Source: Gossypium raimondii (taxonomy: Eukaryota; Streptophyta; Magnoliopsida; Malvales; Malvaceae). Taken from it: a DNA stretch of 64,000 nt. Location: contig NC_068571.1 of assembly GCF_025698545.1 (NCBI RefSeq), forward strand, positions 48,889,733-48,953,732, in the 5' to 3' direction. Both the position numbers and the translations under genes were made by a program. Numbering within the stretch: position 1 is the stretch's first letter; each line of letters starts with the position of its first letter. The notes beneath the pieces were generated by a model. That model did no database searches. It was not told the origin of the DNA and was given only the letters and a program-made list of their open reading frames with translations. Below, piece by piece: positions 9,764-22,541 of this stretch.

Positions 9764-12741
9764 ATGGCTCTGCTTCTTTTGATTCACATTGCTCTGTTTT
9801 CCACTCTCTGTTTTGCTGCCGACCCTTCCGTCTTCCTTGATTTTAAACTCTCTTACATCACCCTCTCCCCTCTTGGTGTTCCTCAACGGGTTTGTTTTCT
9901 TACTACTCTCTGTTTCTTTCAGTACTTACACTTTGTGGGATGTTTCTGGCTTAGATTTTTGAAGTACATCAGAGGGTATCTCTTTAAGTAACTGCATCTA
10001 CAAACTGGATTGTTAGTTAACTATTTGTGATTTTCCACTAGTATATTATATTTGTGTTCTTTGATTAACTTTTGAACCTAAGTTGGGTACTTGGCAATGG
10101 TTGTGCTTCAACTAGATTAGTAGTTAGCATATACGCATGTCGCATAGGACCTTACGACTTGTCCCCGTGTTTGAAAATCTGGATACTTATAAAAGTTCAA
10201 ATTCCCTTATGTTTAATTCATCTGTTGGCAGGTTATAGCAGTGAATGGGGCGTTTCCTGGTCCTGTTGTTAATGTCACAACTAATTACAATGTGAATATT
10301 AATGTTCACAATCAGTTGGACGAAAATCTTTTGATGACTTGGTAGGATTTTAGTGTTTCCCTTGGGATATTATTACTACTATTATTTGTTCAACGTCAGG
10401 TTCTGAAATTTGAGATTTTACAGGCCAGGAATTCAAATGCGGAGAAATTCATGGCAGGATGGTGTTCTTGGCACCAACTGTCCAATTCATCCCAAGAAGA
10501 ATTTTACTTACCAATTTCAAGTCAAGGATCAAATTGGGAGCTTTTTCTACTTCCCCTCCCTCAATTTTCAAAGAGCATCGGGTGGCTTTGGTCCCATTAT
10601 TATTAATAACCGGAATATTATAGCAATTCCTTTTGCTCATCCGGATGCTGACATTGTCCTCTTGGTGGGTGATTGGTATACCAAAAACCACACGGTTAGT
10701 AACTGAGGAAGGGTTGGGATTTTGATTTTATCCGCATTCTACCCTTTTTTTTTTTTTGCGGTTTAAGTCTAATAATTGACACACGCTTCTTTTAGGCATT
10801 GAGAACAACTCTTGAGTCTGGTGAAGAACTTGGGATGCCAGATGGAGTTCTCATTAATGGGAAAGGACCCTACCGGTATAACTCAACTCTTGTACCCGAT
10901 GGTATTGAATATGAAATCATTAATGTTGATCCAGGTATTCTTTTCAAACAAGTTTGCTTTGTTTTTCTTATCATCTGGGTATATGGTATCATCAGTTACG
11001 GTAATTTTTCTGAGCCTGATTTAAACTGAATGGTTTTACCTTTTGCGTTGGCATCCTTTAAGCTTTATCTAAAATATACCCCACACCCTTGAAAGTAATA
11101 GGTTTCACGTGTTTCATTCAGTTATTGATAACGCTTCATGTAACATCAGCTGAAAGGGGTTTTTAGTTTTTACTGTATGAAGTCTTAATCTGCAATGGCA
11201 TTGTGTTTTTCAGGCAAAACTTATCGCTTTCGAGTGCATAATGTTGGGACATCTACTAGTTTGAACTTTAGAATAGAGGGCCATAATCTTCTCTTAGTGG
11301 AAACCGAGGGATTCTATACAACACAACAGAATTTCACCAGCTTTGATATTCATGTGGGACAGTCGTATTCATTTCTGGTTACCATGGATCAGAATGCAAC
11401 TAAAGATTATTACATTGTGGCAAGTGCTAGGTTTGTAAATGAAACAGTGTGGGAAAGAGTAACCGGTGTGGCCATCTTGCATTATTCCAACTCAAAAGGA
11501 CCAGCCAGTGGGCCTCTGCCTGTTGCGCCAAGTGATATTTACAATCAATGGTCAGCAATGAACCAGCCCAGGGCCATCAGGTTTATGCTCACAGTTCCTT
11601 AGCATGTGTCTAGATTCATACTTTCCTTGCTTTATAAACTTCCAACGGCCCCTCTTTCTAAAGTTGGCTTATTTTTAGAACAAATTTGTCTGCAAAGATT
11701 CACATATTGAACTCTCTATTTTGTAATGATTAGGCAAAATACTACTGCAAGTGGAGCTCGCCCAAACCCCCAAGGGTCTTTTCACTATGGTTCAATTAAT
11801 GTGACTGACACATATGTGATACAGAGCTTGCCTCCGGTTAGGATTGATGGGAAGTTTCGTGCTACACTGAATGGTATCTCTTTCGTCAACCCTGATACAC
11901 CAATCAGGCTAGCTGACCTGCACAAAGTAAAGGGTGCTTATAAGCTGGATTTCCCCAATAAGCCACATGATAGAACTCCCCACATGGACCGATCTGTCAT
12001 TAATGCTACATACAAAGGATTCATAGAAATTATATTGCAGAATAATGACACCAAAATGCAGAGCTTTCACATGGATGGCTATGCATTCTTTGTGGTCGGG
12101 TAAGAAACTTATACATGATGTGCCAAGTGCCAATCTGCATTTATGTTTTATAGTATTTTAAGCAACTCTTGGGTGTTTTATGCAGAATGGATTTTGGTGT
12201 GTGGAGTGAGAACAGCAGAAACAATTATAATAAATGGGATGCGATTTCTCGCTCCACAACAGAGGTTTGTTTTTTTCTAACACCACCACCTTGTTCACCG
12301 CTGTGTGCAGTGGCAAGTGCTTAATTAATTAATATTTCTATTAATTTGTTTTATGTAGGTCTACCCAGGTGGATGGACGGCTGTCCTTGTATCTCTTGAT
12401 AATGTTGGAGTATGGAACCTTAGAGTGGAGAACTTGGATAGATGGTACCTAGGCCAAGAGACCTACATGAGAATTATCAATCCAGAGGAAAATGGCAAGA
12501 CAGAGATGGTCCCTCCTGATAATGTTATTTATTGCGGTGCTCTGCAGAGCTTGCAGAAGTATGTATATATATCTGATAATGAAACCTTGTTAAAATTTCT
12601 CTCCATCCCTTCCTATTACTAATGGCCGGTTGTATTTGCAGGGAATCACAAAGCTCTTCTGCAATGGCATTGCACTGTGGTAACTTCAAGCTGTTTCTAA
12701 CTCTAGCCATCACAATTTTAGCCTTGTATTTTCACTTTTAG
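9764..12741 (+). CDS. SKS: SKU5-similar (SKS) monocopper-oxidase-like GPI-anchored protein
   Basis: Nine exons: 9764-9889, 10232-10341, 10424-10694, 10796-10934, 11214-11580, 11734-12099, 12186-12264, 12359-12558 and 12642-12741. All borders are GT-AG, and joining them gives an unbroken 585-residue frame, normal for the family. There is a signal peptide (residues 1-19) and three cupredoxin-type domains. Family signatures visible are YITLSPLGVPQR, SWQDGVLGTNCPI, QIGSFFYFPS, MPDGVLINGKGPY, GQSYSFLVTMDQ and NLDRWYLGQETY. Copper ligands of true oxidases are largely gone: MTWPGIQ replaces HWHG, and the C-terminal HCH site reads LRVENLDRW. Many NxT/NxS sites are present. The hydrophobic C-terminus (about residues 565-585) fits a GPI-anchor signal, as in SKU5/SKS1. 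The family acts at the plasma membrane and cell wall in directional growth. The exact paralogue is not determined. Confidence 0.93.
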
Positions 12742-15700
12742 GTGACTATTCAAAGCTTACAGCTCCTCGGCGGTTTGGTATATTTCTCTATCCTGTAGGA
12801 GTGGTTTGCTCCTATTTGATAGTTAGATTAGGCGTGCAAATGAAGTCAGACCTCACATTATTCTTTGTTTTGGTGTTAAAAGTTTCTCCTCTTTCTACAT
12901 AATTGTAATTTGCATCATGAGGGGATCCATCATTATGTACTTCACATTCTCTATACCATTGGACTTCACTAGAATACCTTACGTCTTCTTTGTTAAAATT
13001 TTGCTTTCTATGTTTCCTGGGTTGATTTATTACCTACATTCAACATTATTTGTCTTGATTCTGTAAGTAGAACAGGACCTTTTTATGGTACTTATGACAA
13101 TTCATTTTAGCAGTGTTGTGTGAACTTTTGAATGTCAGTTCTATAACATGACTTTAACTTGAAGCAATGGGGTATCATAACTCATAATCTTGATTTAGAT
13201 TTTCACAAGAGGGACAATTCATCTACTTTTAGCACGAGTGGGGCAAAGTAGCTTTATAATAGTTGGGATTTTTTTGGATTGAAAGAGAAATTAGGATTGA
13301 AGATAAAAGCAAGAATATTTGGCTTCGAGAACGCAGTATCCAACAATAATAGGATCACTAAATGGTATGCAGATATGATGAGGTGGACTGTGCCGAAGCA
13401 GCAAAAATGTTATTCTTGACATGACAACATTTATAAATTATTGGAGTAATTACATTCATAATTATTTTTTTATACAAGTAATATAAGAGATTATTACAAC
13501 AACAAAAATTTAAACTTTACATAATTGTCGTAAGTAGAAATTTTCAAAGATTTGCGCAAAGTGATAGTATAAATTAATATCAAAATAAATTTAAAATTAT
13601 TATTAAAAGTGGAATCCAGTATAGAGATATATTTGCTTTATTTGATATTGATTTGAATTAGATATTTTAACCTTACTATATTATTTTTATTAGACTTTAA
13701 TTAAAATAAAGAGACAGGAGTTATCATTATTATTTTTCTTAAAAACGGCATTTATTTCAAAAACATAGTCATATTAGAGTATCAAATATATAAAAAAATC
13801 ATGTGTCACCATAAGCATTCACAATCTTAATTTCGAACATATGTCTATTGTGTTACACTTCTCTTAAAAGATTTTATTTCTATATCATAATAATGATATT
13901 ACGTAAGCCAATGATTTCCCTATATTCCACCTTGGCTAGAAAAGTTAACCAGATATATGATATCTTCCATTTCTCTACTTTGTGGAGTTTTTGTGTTAGT
14001 CACCATCTTACACTGCCTATGCTGTGTTTCAACAATTCTGCAGCTTGTGGCCTTGATCGATAAATTTTCTTTTCAAATATATATAGGTGGGTAAAAGCGT
14101 GATTCAGTAAAGTCTAATGATTATTTGTATTGAAGGAAAATAGTCTATTGAGAACCCAAAAAAATACATACAACAAAATATCAAATTTTATAAAAATTCT
14201 CTACAATAGTTTTTTTATAAAATAATATATCATCTGTATTTGCGCTTCTTCTTCTTTTTTTCCTTTTTTTCTCTAACCTTGGATTCCTTGTTTCGAATAT
14301 TAATGTCCATCTCTGTGTCTCTCTCATGTGCAGTGTGCGTTGAGAAGGAGGGGCACTATGAGTATGTCCATGGGGAGATATCTTTGGCTAAAGTTAAAGC
14401 CGTCTTGACTCTTGTATGAGTCTGATGAGTAAATGTTTTTCCAATTCAAACTTCTCTAAGCTTTTATAAAAATTAATTTCATGGCAGTATTTTTTTTAAA
14501 TTGACTTCATAGCATTTTTAGTTCATATTAAGCAGTACTCATGCTCAATCACTTTGCTCCCCTCATCCTTCGACACTTCTTGATCACTGTCTATGCCTTT
14601 TCTTGCATTCTCTCGGTCCGCCTTCAGTTGAACCAAACGTAAATGTTCAAGGTAGGTATTTCTTGCTTCTTAGTTTCACTCCTCTACATGCAATGACTTG
14701 TATCATATCTGCTATATGTCCTTTCACATCATCCAATTTTAAGATGTTTCTTATACGTACTTTGCATGCCCTTCAAACACCTTCCTAGTATCAGAACATG
14801 CAAGAATATTTTGGGAGTTTCAAATGCCTTTAGGATGAGTTCGGTGTTCCTATATAAGCTTGTAATTCTCTGAAACTCTGGAAACTTGCTTTTTACTCAT
14901 TTTCATGCATTCCTAGTCATTTTGGCCTCTATCTATAGCTTGATAGGCACCTAGTTTGCTCATATATATTTTATATACCTTTTATTATATGAGGTTAGGT
15001 AGCTCTCTACCTCTATGTTCAACACATTTTAGGATTACGTATTAGCAGAAACTTGACTTCCACAGCAATATTTTTAGGATGACTGAACTATTTTGGAGTG
15101 GCTTCTACGTTTAAAAAGAACCAAAAAAAGAAAAAAGAGTATACCTACGCATTTGTGTTGCGTGCCTCACTTGCATACCAAGCTTTCCAGCAAAGCTAGC
15201 ATTCAAGTAATCATTTTAGACAAGTTGAGACAATTTATATTTGATTCTGGTCCCACCAGATGTTTGTTTGATATCTATACATGCTGCTTGGACCCTCATT
15301 GCAAAAATGGATCTTTTTTTATCGTCTTTTTCAATATTGCAGCAAAGCATTTAAATTTGCTTTACTTATAATCCAATCAGTAGTCCATAAGAAACAATTC
15401 TAGAAACTAATATTGATCACAAGATGAAAGAAAGAGGCAAAGGAAAGTTTTTCTGATTAACGCTACTATTTACTGACAAGTATAAATATCTTATCACCTG
15501 TCGGGTCGATCAATAAACAATAATATATGTGTCTGGGGCTGTTATATACTTAATCCATAGGCCATAATTAAACAACTCAGTTCCTCACTGTAATACTCCT
15601 TTGCTACCTATACCAATTTTTCTTCTTGATGGAAACAACTTTTTTCCCCCTGACTAATCATGTTATTAATTTAATACTACCAGGGAAGGGAAGAGCTAGC

Positions 15701-15831
15701 AATTGTTATATAGTTTTGATATGTACAGAAAATTAAATAATAACTTCCCTTCCCTTCTTTCTTTTTTCCCTTTGAAACTGAAATATATGCTATGATTAGT
15801 AATATATACTGTCAAATAATTAAAGGACCAG
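12742..15831. other. Intergenic region between SKS and NAC genes
   Basis: The first few hundred bases are presumably the SKS 3' UTR. The rest is AT-rich with short unrelated open frames (for example 13848-14063, 14603-14788, 15093-15371) that I do not recognise. No RNA gene or repeat with clear borders was seen. Confidence 0.5.
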
Positions 15832-16922
15832 TCACTTCCACAGATCAGTGTGACGATTGGATGTTGATGCATTTTCCGGTACCATTTCTTGTTTGTTTAA
15901 ATGTCTGATGAGCAAATTTGCGTGCTGCGACGAGTGGAAGACATTCTTAGCTGAAGCACTTGAATAGTTATTTTGCTTGGCAACTTCTTCTCGACTGAGT
16001 TGAGAAGCCACAAACTTGTCGAGGATGCGCCAATCGGTGACTTGATCCGCCGCATGCTCATTATTGGTGTTAGCATAGAGTGTCTGCAAGTGTTGCTCAT
16101 GAGTTTCCTGTAGAGTGCTTGCATTGTTGATGTCTAGCCCAAATGCTTCGACGGGTGGGTGGAGTAGTTTTGGGCTGTCTAGAAGTGGTAGCTGGAGGTA
16201 ATGCTCATTTGGGGCTTGGTACTGCAAATCAAGCTCTTTCTTGCAGGAATAGGGAAGGTGGTGGTAAGCCATATTTTGCATTGGTGAAGCAAGATCTGGA
16301 TTGAAAGTGACTTGGTCATCGTACCAACAGGGAGACTCATACTCACTGACTTTGTTAATAGCTGGTATTCTCTTCTTGAATACCCTACACACAACCCATC
16401 CTTCTTCCTGTGGAGTCCCGTTTTCGTCTGTTTCAAGGCGATACTCATGCATGATCCAGTCTGACTTTTGTCCATTTGGGGCTCGACCTTTATAAAACAC
16501 TAAGGTCTTCCTCATGCCAATCAAGTCATGCTTAGAGTAAATAGCCTTGTCTCTACCGGTTGCTTTCCAAAACCCAGCTGCAGTGGCTCTATTTGTGCGA
16601 GTTCCAGTTGGATACTTCTTATCCTTATGACTAAAGAAATACCATTCATTTTGCTCTTCTGTCCCTATTCTGCATAGCTCTGTTCAAAATACACGCAAGG
16701 TGTTGAATTAGTGTCATTTGGCCTTAACTTTGTAATCTGCAAAGATTTCAGAATTTATCTACCTTGAAGATCCCATGGCTCAATTTTATAGAGATCAACA
16801 TCTTTAATTACATCTAGGTCAATCCTTCTTGATGTAATTTTCTTCCTCAGGTAATAGGCCACAAGTTCTTCATCAGTGGGATGGAAGCGAAAGCCTGGAG
16901 GAACTTGTGAAAATGCATTCAT
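15832..16922 (-). CDS. VND: NAC transcription factor, VND (vascular-related NAC domain) clade
   Basis: Two coding exons on the minus strand: 16922-16763 and 16679-15832, GT-AG, 335 residues. The start was chosen at MNAFSQVPP, the usual VND start, rather than the in-frame ATGs 18-24 bp upstream, which precede a TTTGCAG that may be a 5' UTR splice acceptor. The NAC domain (about 7-160) shows [84 protein letters not shown] and [13 protein letters not shown]. The C-terminal activation region holds [15 protein letters not shown] (W270), and the protein ends in DLWK; both are VND hallmarks. VND proteins switch on xylem vessel differentiation and secondary-wall genes. The second intron common in NAC genes is absent. 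The exact member (VND1-6) is not assigned. Confidence 0.93.
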
Positions 16923-19900
16923 TTTCCCCTGCAAACCCATCACCACACTAAACTTTGATCACATGATAAATTAACATAATTTTCCATTAACCACAATCAG
17001 AGAACAGATGAGCACGGATCGATCAAAGAATTGATTGAAATGTACACTTAGCTACTAAGATTTTAAGACCTAGCAAAATTCATGGCTTAACTAGTACTTG
17101 CCCATTCAACTTGGGACATGGTTTTATCAAAAGAGAGAAGAGAGAACTTGTTCCATGGTTGTTGCACAATTATAACAGACCATCTCAATGCGGGCAAAAC
17201 CTAGCTCTTTTGAGAGTCTACGTACTCATATTTTTACGTATTTAATTACTTTCGTATTTTGATTCCCAAAGCAATTGGTAAAGGATAAACTACAACTGGC
17301 TCAACAATATAACTCTAACTACAAAATATCAATGCACATGTTACACCAAGTAAGAAAATAAGTGAATTTTCCATTTTCTGTTGTTCTTACTCTGCAAGAC
17401 ATGATGAAAGTATATGAATAAATCATCATATAATCTGTAAACTAATCTGTAAATTTCATTTTATAACTCTTTAGATTCTACATATATTCGACTAAATGAA
17501 GAAATCTAAAAAAGAAAAGAAAACAAAACAAAAATCAATTCATAGAAGCAAGAACGGTTAAGATAAGTCTGATTTCGATTATTTTCATTACCATTTTATG
17601 CAGTTTAAATTGAAATGCACGTTCCTTGCAGATTCAATGGCCTACATTATCATTGTTTTGTATTAGATAAAACTACAATGAATGTTTTATGGAGGCCAAT
17701 AAGACAATAACATAATGAAGACAAGTAAACAAAATCATGTTAGTATCATTATATTATGCATATTCAACTGTCCTTCTGTTTCCCCTAAATCCTTTTAAAG
17801 GAAATATGATGATATGTTATATTTGATAAGTCCCTTTTTCACAAGGCCGAAAGGAGTGTAACTCGGACATTCATTGTAGGAGAATGTGGATATATAGTTT
17901 TGGTAAGAGGAGAATAACATGTTGAAATACCATGTATTTAATCGCATATTAATACACTTTTCGTATATAATCATAATAGATTAAAGTAATAGAAGCTTAA
18001 AAGAGAGAAAACAAAGTTAGCTTTCTTTTTTACCCCTTTTTTCTGCTGTGTTAATGGAAAAAATAAAGAGAAGAAGAAGACACCTGACATAGCATTTCAT
18101 TCTTATCTTGTTATTACAGCAATAAGGTGCACGAACACAGGCCGACATGCAGTGAAATTAAAAGCACGTGATAAACCCATTATGTCATCTCCATTGTAAA
18201 CTCATGAAATGGCTGAACAAGTGTTCATTGTGGCGAGAGATCCTATTTTGTGATAAGGAAACTTAATGGAACACGCATGCTTTCGAGGTCTACAGTTGGT
18301 AAAATAGTCTAGAAGAATGTATTAATGCGTCGTAGAAAAAGAAATATATATTACAAGTGATAATTTTTTGCTGAATGTAAGTATGATGATCATGGGATTA
18401 GTGCAAGTTTTAATTATCCAAAACTGGTACAAATATGCAATCAATGACAAAATGAGTTAGAGGCCCACTTTTCATTAGAAAGAAAAACTTGTAGATCTGA
18501 TCAAAGATGTTCCTTTGACCCAAACTAAATTCATCCCATAACGTTAAACCTAACACACACAGTGTTTTAGACAATCTAAAGAAAAATATAGAATTGCGTG
18601 CGTGTGTGATGTGTGTGTATAGAGAGAGAGAGAGAGGGAGAGCTCACGGATCAAGCAACCAAAGATCTCTAGCTCTTTTTTAACACACGGATCTGGAGTG
18701 ATTGAATCTTCCAGGAAGAATCAAGAAAATGCCTTTTTCTCCCGAAATATGTCGACAGTGTTCTAAACTTTTAACCATTCAGCAGGCTCCAAATTTGGAC
18801 AAGAAGACCAAGACAGAGAAGCAGTCAAGTGATTAATTAGTGGCAATAGGTAGTCTTATTTTTTTTTTTGCTTTTAACTATTGACTCCAAATTTGGACAA
18901 GAAGACAAATAAAGAGAGAGAAAGAAACAAGTTACTAGATATTTTTTTGTGGTCTCGAAAACTGAACCCAACTGCTTTGGACAAAGGATCGGTGGGATCG
19001 AATCCCGAAGGAAGAAAGCAGAGAAAAAGGGAAAGGGTTTGGAGGAATGGAGAAAGAATACGGTTATATAGGAAGCAAAAGAAAAAGAAAGTGATTGGAG
19101 AGAGAGGGAAACCCTAATGATGGAAGAATTGGTAAGATGTATGTTAGTAAGCTAAATGTGTTCATTATCTATCATAACCAATCATTGTCTCTCACTGTCG
19201 GTTTGGAGCTAAATTGGTGCAGAAGCTTAGGGCGGGAAAATGGTGGCGCAAGATTGGCTGAGAGAAAGATGGCGAGAGAGAAATACCCCACTCTTCTGCC
19301 ACCTCCACCCGTAAATGACAACGACCCTAATGAGTGTGAATGTTTTTCAGTTTCGAAGTCAGAGGAACCAACCACAACATCAACTGTAACAGAAATCATA
19401 TTAGCTATATGGGGTGTGAATCAATTGTGATAGTGCTGATCTGGAGTGGGGTGACGCAACCCTAAACCACCAGCAGCCCACGAATACTTTGATAATATTA
19501 TTGATAAATTCCAGCAGAGGGAAATGGTCTACTCCATGAATCTCCCTATGTATGGCCGGCCCCCCTCTTAGCCCTAACTCCTTTCCTACTCCCTACCATT
19601 TCCTCTAATATCTGTTATTTTGGCTAAACAAGGGGTGCGTGCAAACCTTGGCAAGCTGCTTCCACTTGTCTTATTTGTCATAAAAATGTAGGCAACATCA
19701 TATATTCACTAATACATTTGAAAGAGAATTTTTTTTTTAATTTATGGTTTAATGAGCCAACAATTTTCTTTTTTTAATTAAGATATCATTGATGTTGTTT
19801 TTATGTTTTTGAAAATTAATTCATTCTAACAATGTTTGTGTGTTAAGAACTTGTATAAGTTTCTGTTCCACTTTCACTATCATAATGATAATAAATATAT

Positions 19901-21016
19901 GGGCAGTCCATTTTATAAAGAAAACACGCCCAGTATCTGCTCATCAGCTTGCGCCATTGTTACGGAGTTCAATCTCCCAATTTTGCTTCAACAGCTTGCT
20001 CATAGCTTTTATCCCTTCCGTCCCGTGCGCGTCCTTTTTCTTCAAGTAATGACGCCCACCAAACAACGGTACGTGGCTCCGTTGGGTTGGTCTGATGCTT
20101 TGACAACCATACTACTCCCGATTTCCAGTGGCTTCGCCGTCGGTCCAACTAACTTCCTCCCTGGGAACCACCTTTGCTACATTATGCGCTAATATCTCTC
20201 TGATTCAATTTTATTAAATAAACATAGTTTCTTATATTAGTAACAGAATCAAATAAATTTAAATTTTAATATATATTGATTAAAGAATTTCATAAAAATC
20301 ATAAAAATGAATTTTAAGATATTAAAAATTAAACAATATTTTTAAATAATAAATCTCTGCATTATGCTATACGTGACTGGTGAACAGTAGGTCACGCAAT
20401 GCAAGATGGATCGGAAGTGAATAATAAAGAAATACTCCCCCTGGGTGGGCCTTTGTATGCTGCGGCTTGCGGTCCGGCGTGGGCTAGCCACTATCATTAA
20501 GCTCGCACTTGAGGGTGGGACTCCCCGTCTTTTATCCCAAATTTCAGTGCACGTGAAATTTAGCAAAGCTGCAAGTATTGATTGCAAACCTTGAATGGTT
20601 CTCGCGTAATCACGTTTAAACTTATATCCTCTTTTGTTGATATAATATTAATGGACTAAAGCTTAAGCAATTTGTTTGTTTTATTTTCCAATTTATCATA
20701 TACTAACTTTTATGTATTTAAAATTTATAATTATTATAAAATATTTACTTAAATTGGTGTCATACCAATTTAATTATGTAAGCACCTTAATTTTATAAAG
20801 TACTAAAAATATTTTTATCATTTTATTTACTTTTAATAAAATAATATAATGATAGCATTTCAGCTCAAATCACATGTTGATGATTTCCGACCAAAATCTT
20901 ATTTATTTTTAAAAATATCAAAAATTAATTTGATGAAATGTTATATAATTCAACTTTATTTGTTTAATTTGATAAAATAGATTTCTTAAATAAAATTTTA
21001 GTCAAAGAAAATGAAA
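16923..21016. other. Upstream region of the NAC gene, non-coding
   Basis: AT-rich, no recognised gene. It probably includes the VND promoter and leader. A TG/AG microsatellite lies at 18598-18645, and a 22-bp direct repeat (starting GGACAAGAAGAC-like) is found near 18787 and 18886. Open frames at 18881-19430 and 19836-20192 have no recognisable product. The 20.38-20.55 kb stretch is GC-richer than its surroundings but unrecognised. Confidence 0.45.
18598..18645 (+). repeat. TG/AG compound microsatellite
   Basis: GTGTGTG runs followed by about nine AG dinucleotides. A simple repeat in the NAC gene upstream region. Confidence 0.85.
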
Positions 21017-22090
21017 TGTAACACCCCTTACCCGAGACTGTTGCCGAAGTCGAGCATGAGGCGTTACTTGACTTAACTTAAAAGTTCAAAGCATAAAAAT
21101 TTACTTTTAAAAGTTATTTCACTATTCATAATAAGGCTATCCACCTGCGCAGCAGTTACTAAATTAATTATAACTCAAGCTACAAAATTAAAAATTTAGA
21201 TCCGTAAATTTTCTCTAAAACTAGACTCATATATATTTTTACCATAAATGTTTCAGAATTTTGGTTCAGCAAATTAGTACATTTTATTAGTTAAATTCTC
21301 CCTGTTTCACTGATCAACTATCCTGACCTCTAGTCACTAAAATTCAATTATCTCATTGTACAGACTTCATATGGTGATTCCACTTATTTCTACTTAAAAT
21401 ATACTCATTAAGGAATCTATACATCTAAATTATAACTCATAATTCCTTCTGTACAATTTTAATGAATTTATAAAGTCAGAACAGAGGACTTCAAAAACCA
21501 TTCTTACCCTGTCTCACTAAAATTAAAATATCTAAAAATATATAACTCTTTTGCTTACTCTATTTATTTCATGTGAAAGTAGGCTCATTCAGCTTTAATT
21601 TCATATCTCACTCAGCTTCTAATTCAATTTACACTATTTTTGGTGATTTTTCAAATTTACATCAATGCTGCTGTCCAAAAACTGTTCCATTGCAACTGTA
21701 TTTTATTTTATTTTTTTTAAAATTCAATATAACTCTTTTATAATTATCTAACCTTCCCTGCAAATTTCAATTCACTACCAATTTCAGCATTTCAACTACT
21801 TCATTCAAATACTAATAAAGTTCAACCAATCAACCATTTCAAGCTAAAAACATGTATATTTAAATGTCTAACACAACCATCACATTCAGATTTACCTTGC
21901 ATACTTAGTCATTCATTCTATTACTTTTTACTTCAATTCCCTATACATGCCATATAAATCAAAAAGTTGTTTAACAAAATCTACCGGAGTAAATTTGAAT
22001 AGTGTGATCGTTGATGTAGATCCGATCCTCCGAACATATATATATCAATCTACAAGAAATAATAAACACACACAAGTAAGCTTGCTGAAA

Positions 22091-22103
22091 GCTTAGTAAG
22101 TTC
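22091..22103 (-). other. LTR box GAACTTACTAAGC in LTR B
   Basis: Minus-strand copy of the 13-bp box shared by LTRs A, B, C and E. It again lies downstream of the array in LTR orientation. Confidence 0.6.
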
Positions 22104-22357
22104 ATAGGCTCATAACAAAATCTTACCAAAATTTCACTAACAACATTAATAAACAAATAAAAATTCAACATTTCCTGCCAACCACAATCTCAAACAATGA
22201 ATCTATCCAATCGAGCTCAATATCAGATGTCAACTTCAATTCCGACATTTAGCTTCAATTGCACTTACAAATACCTGTCAAATTAAGGATCGTCTTACGG
22301 ATTTGAGTACATCGTTTGCCCGATGCCACGATTTGCTTGAATATTTCACATTGCTAT

Positions 22358-22541
22358 AACTCAGTATGGTTTTCTTCACGGAAATACCATACCTACTTTT
22401 CACAACTCAGTATGGTTTTCTTCACGGAAACACCATACCTACTTTTCACAACTCAATATAGTTTTCTTCACTGAAACACCATACCTACTTTTCATAACTC
22501 AGTATGGTTTTCTTCACTGAAATACCATACCTACGTTTCAC
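22358..22541 (-). repeat. Four-unit 46-bp hairpin repeat in LTR B
   Basis: Units start at 22358, 22404, 22450 and 22496, exactly 46 bp apart. Each has GTATGGT...ACCATAC arms with an inner TTTC/GAAA pair around a TTCACG or TTCACT loop. The third unit has two arm mismatches (ATATAGT). The unit sequence is unrelated to the LTR A array although the position in the LTR corresponds. Confidence 0.85.

Noticed and set aside
18945-19020. tRNA-like text with GGATCGAATCCC
   Set aside because: It looks like a T-arm/B box, but no acceptor stem, D arm or anticodon arm can be formed around it.
19836-20192. 118-codon frame with hydrophobic text
   Set aside because: No signal of a known family, no splice structure, and low-complexity neighbours.
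22358-22541. Evenly spaced repeats reminiscent of a CRISPR array
   Set aside because: The units are contiguous 46-bp tandem copies without unique spacers, in a plant LTR.
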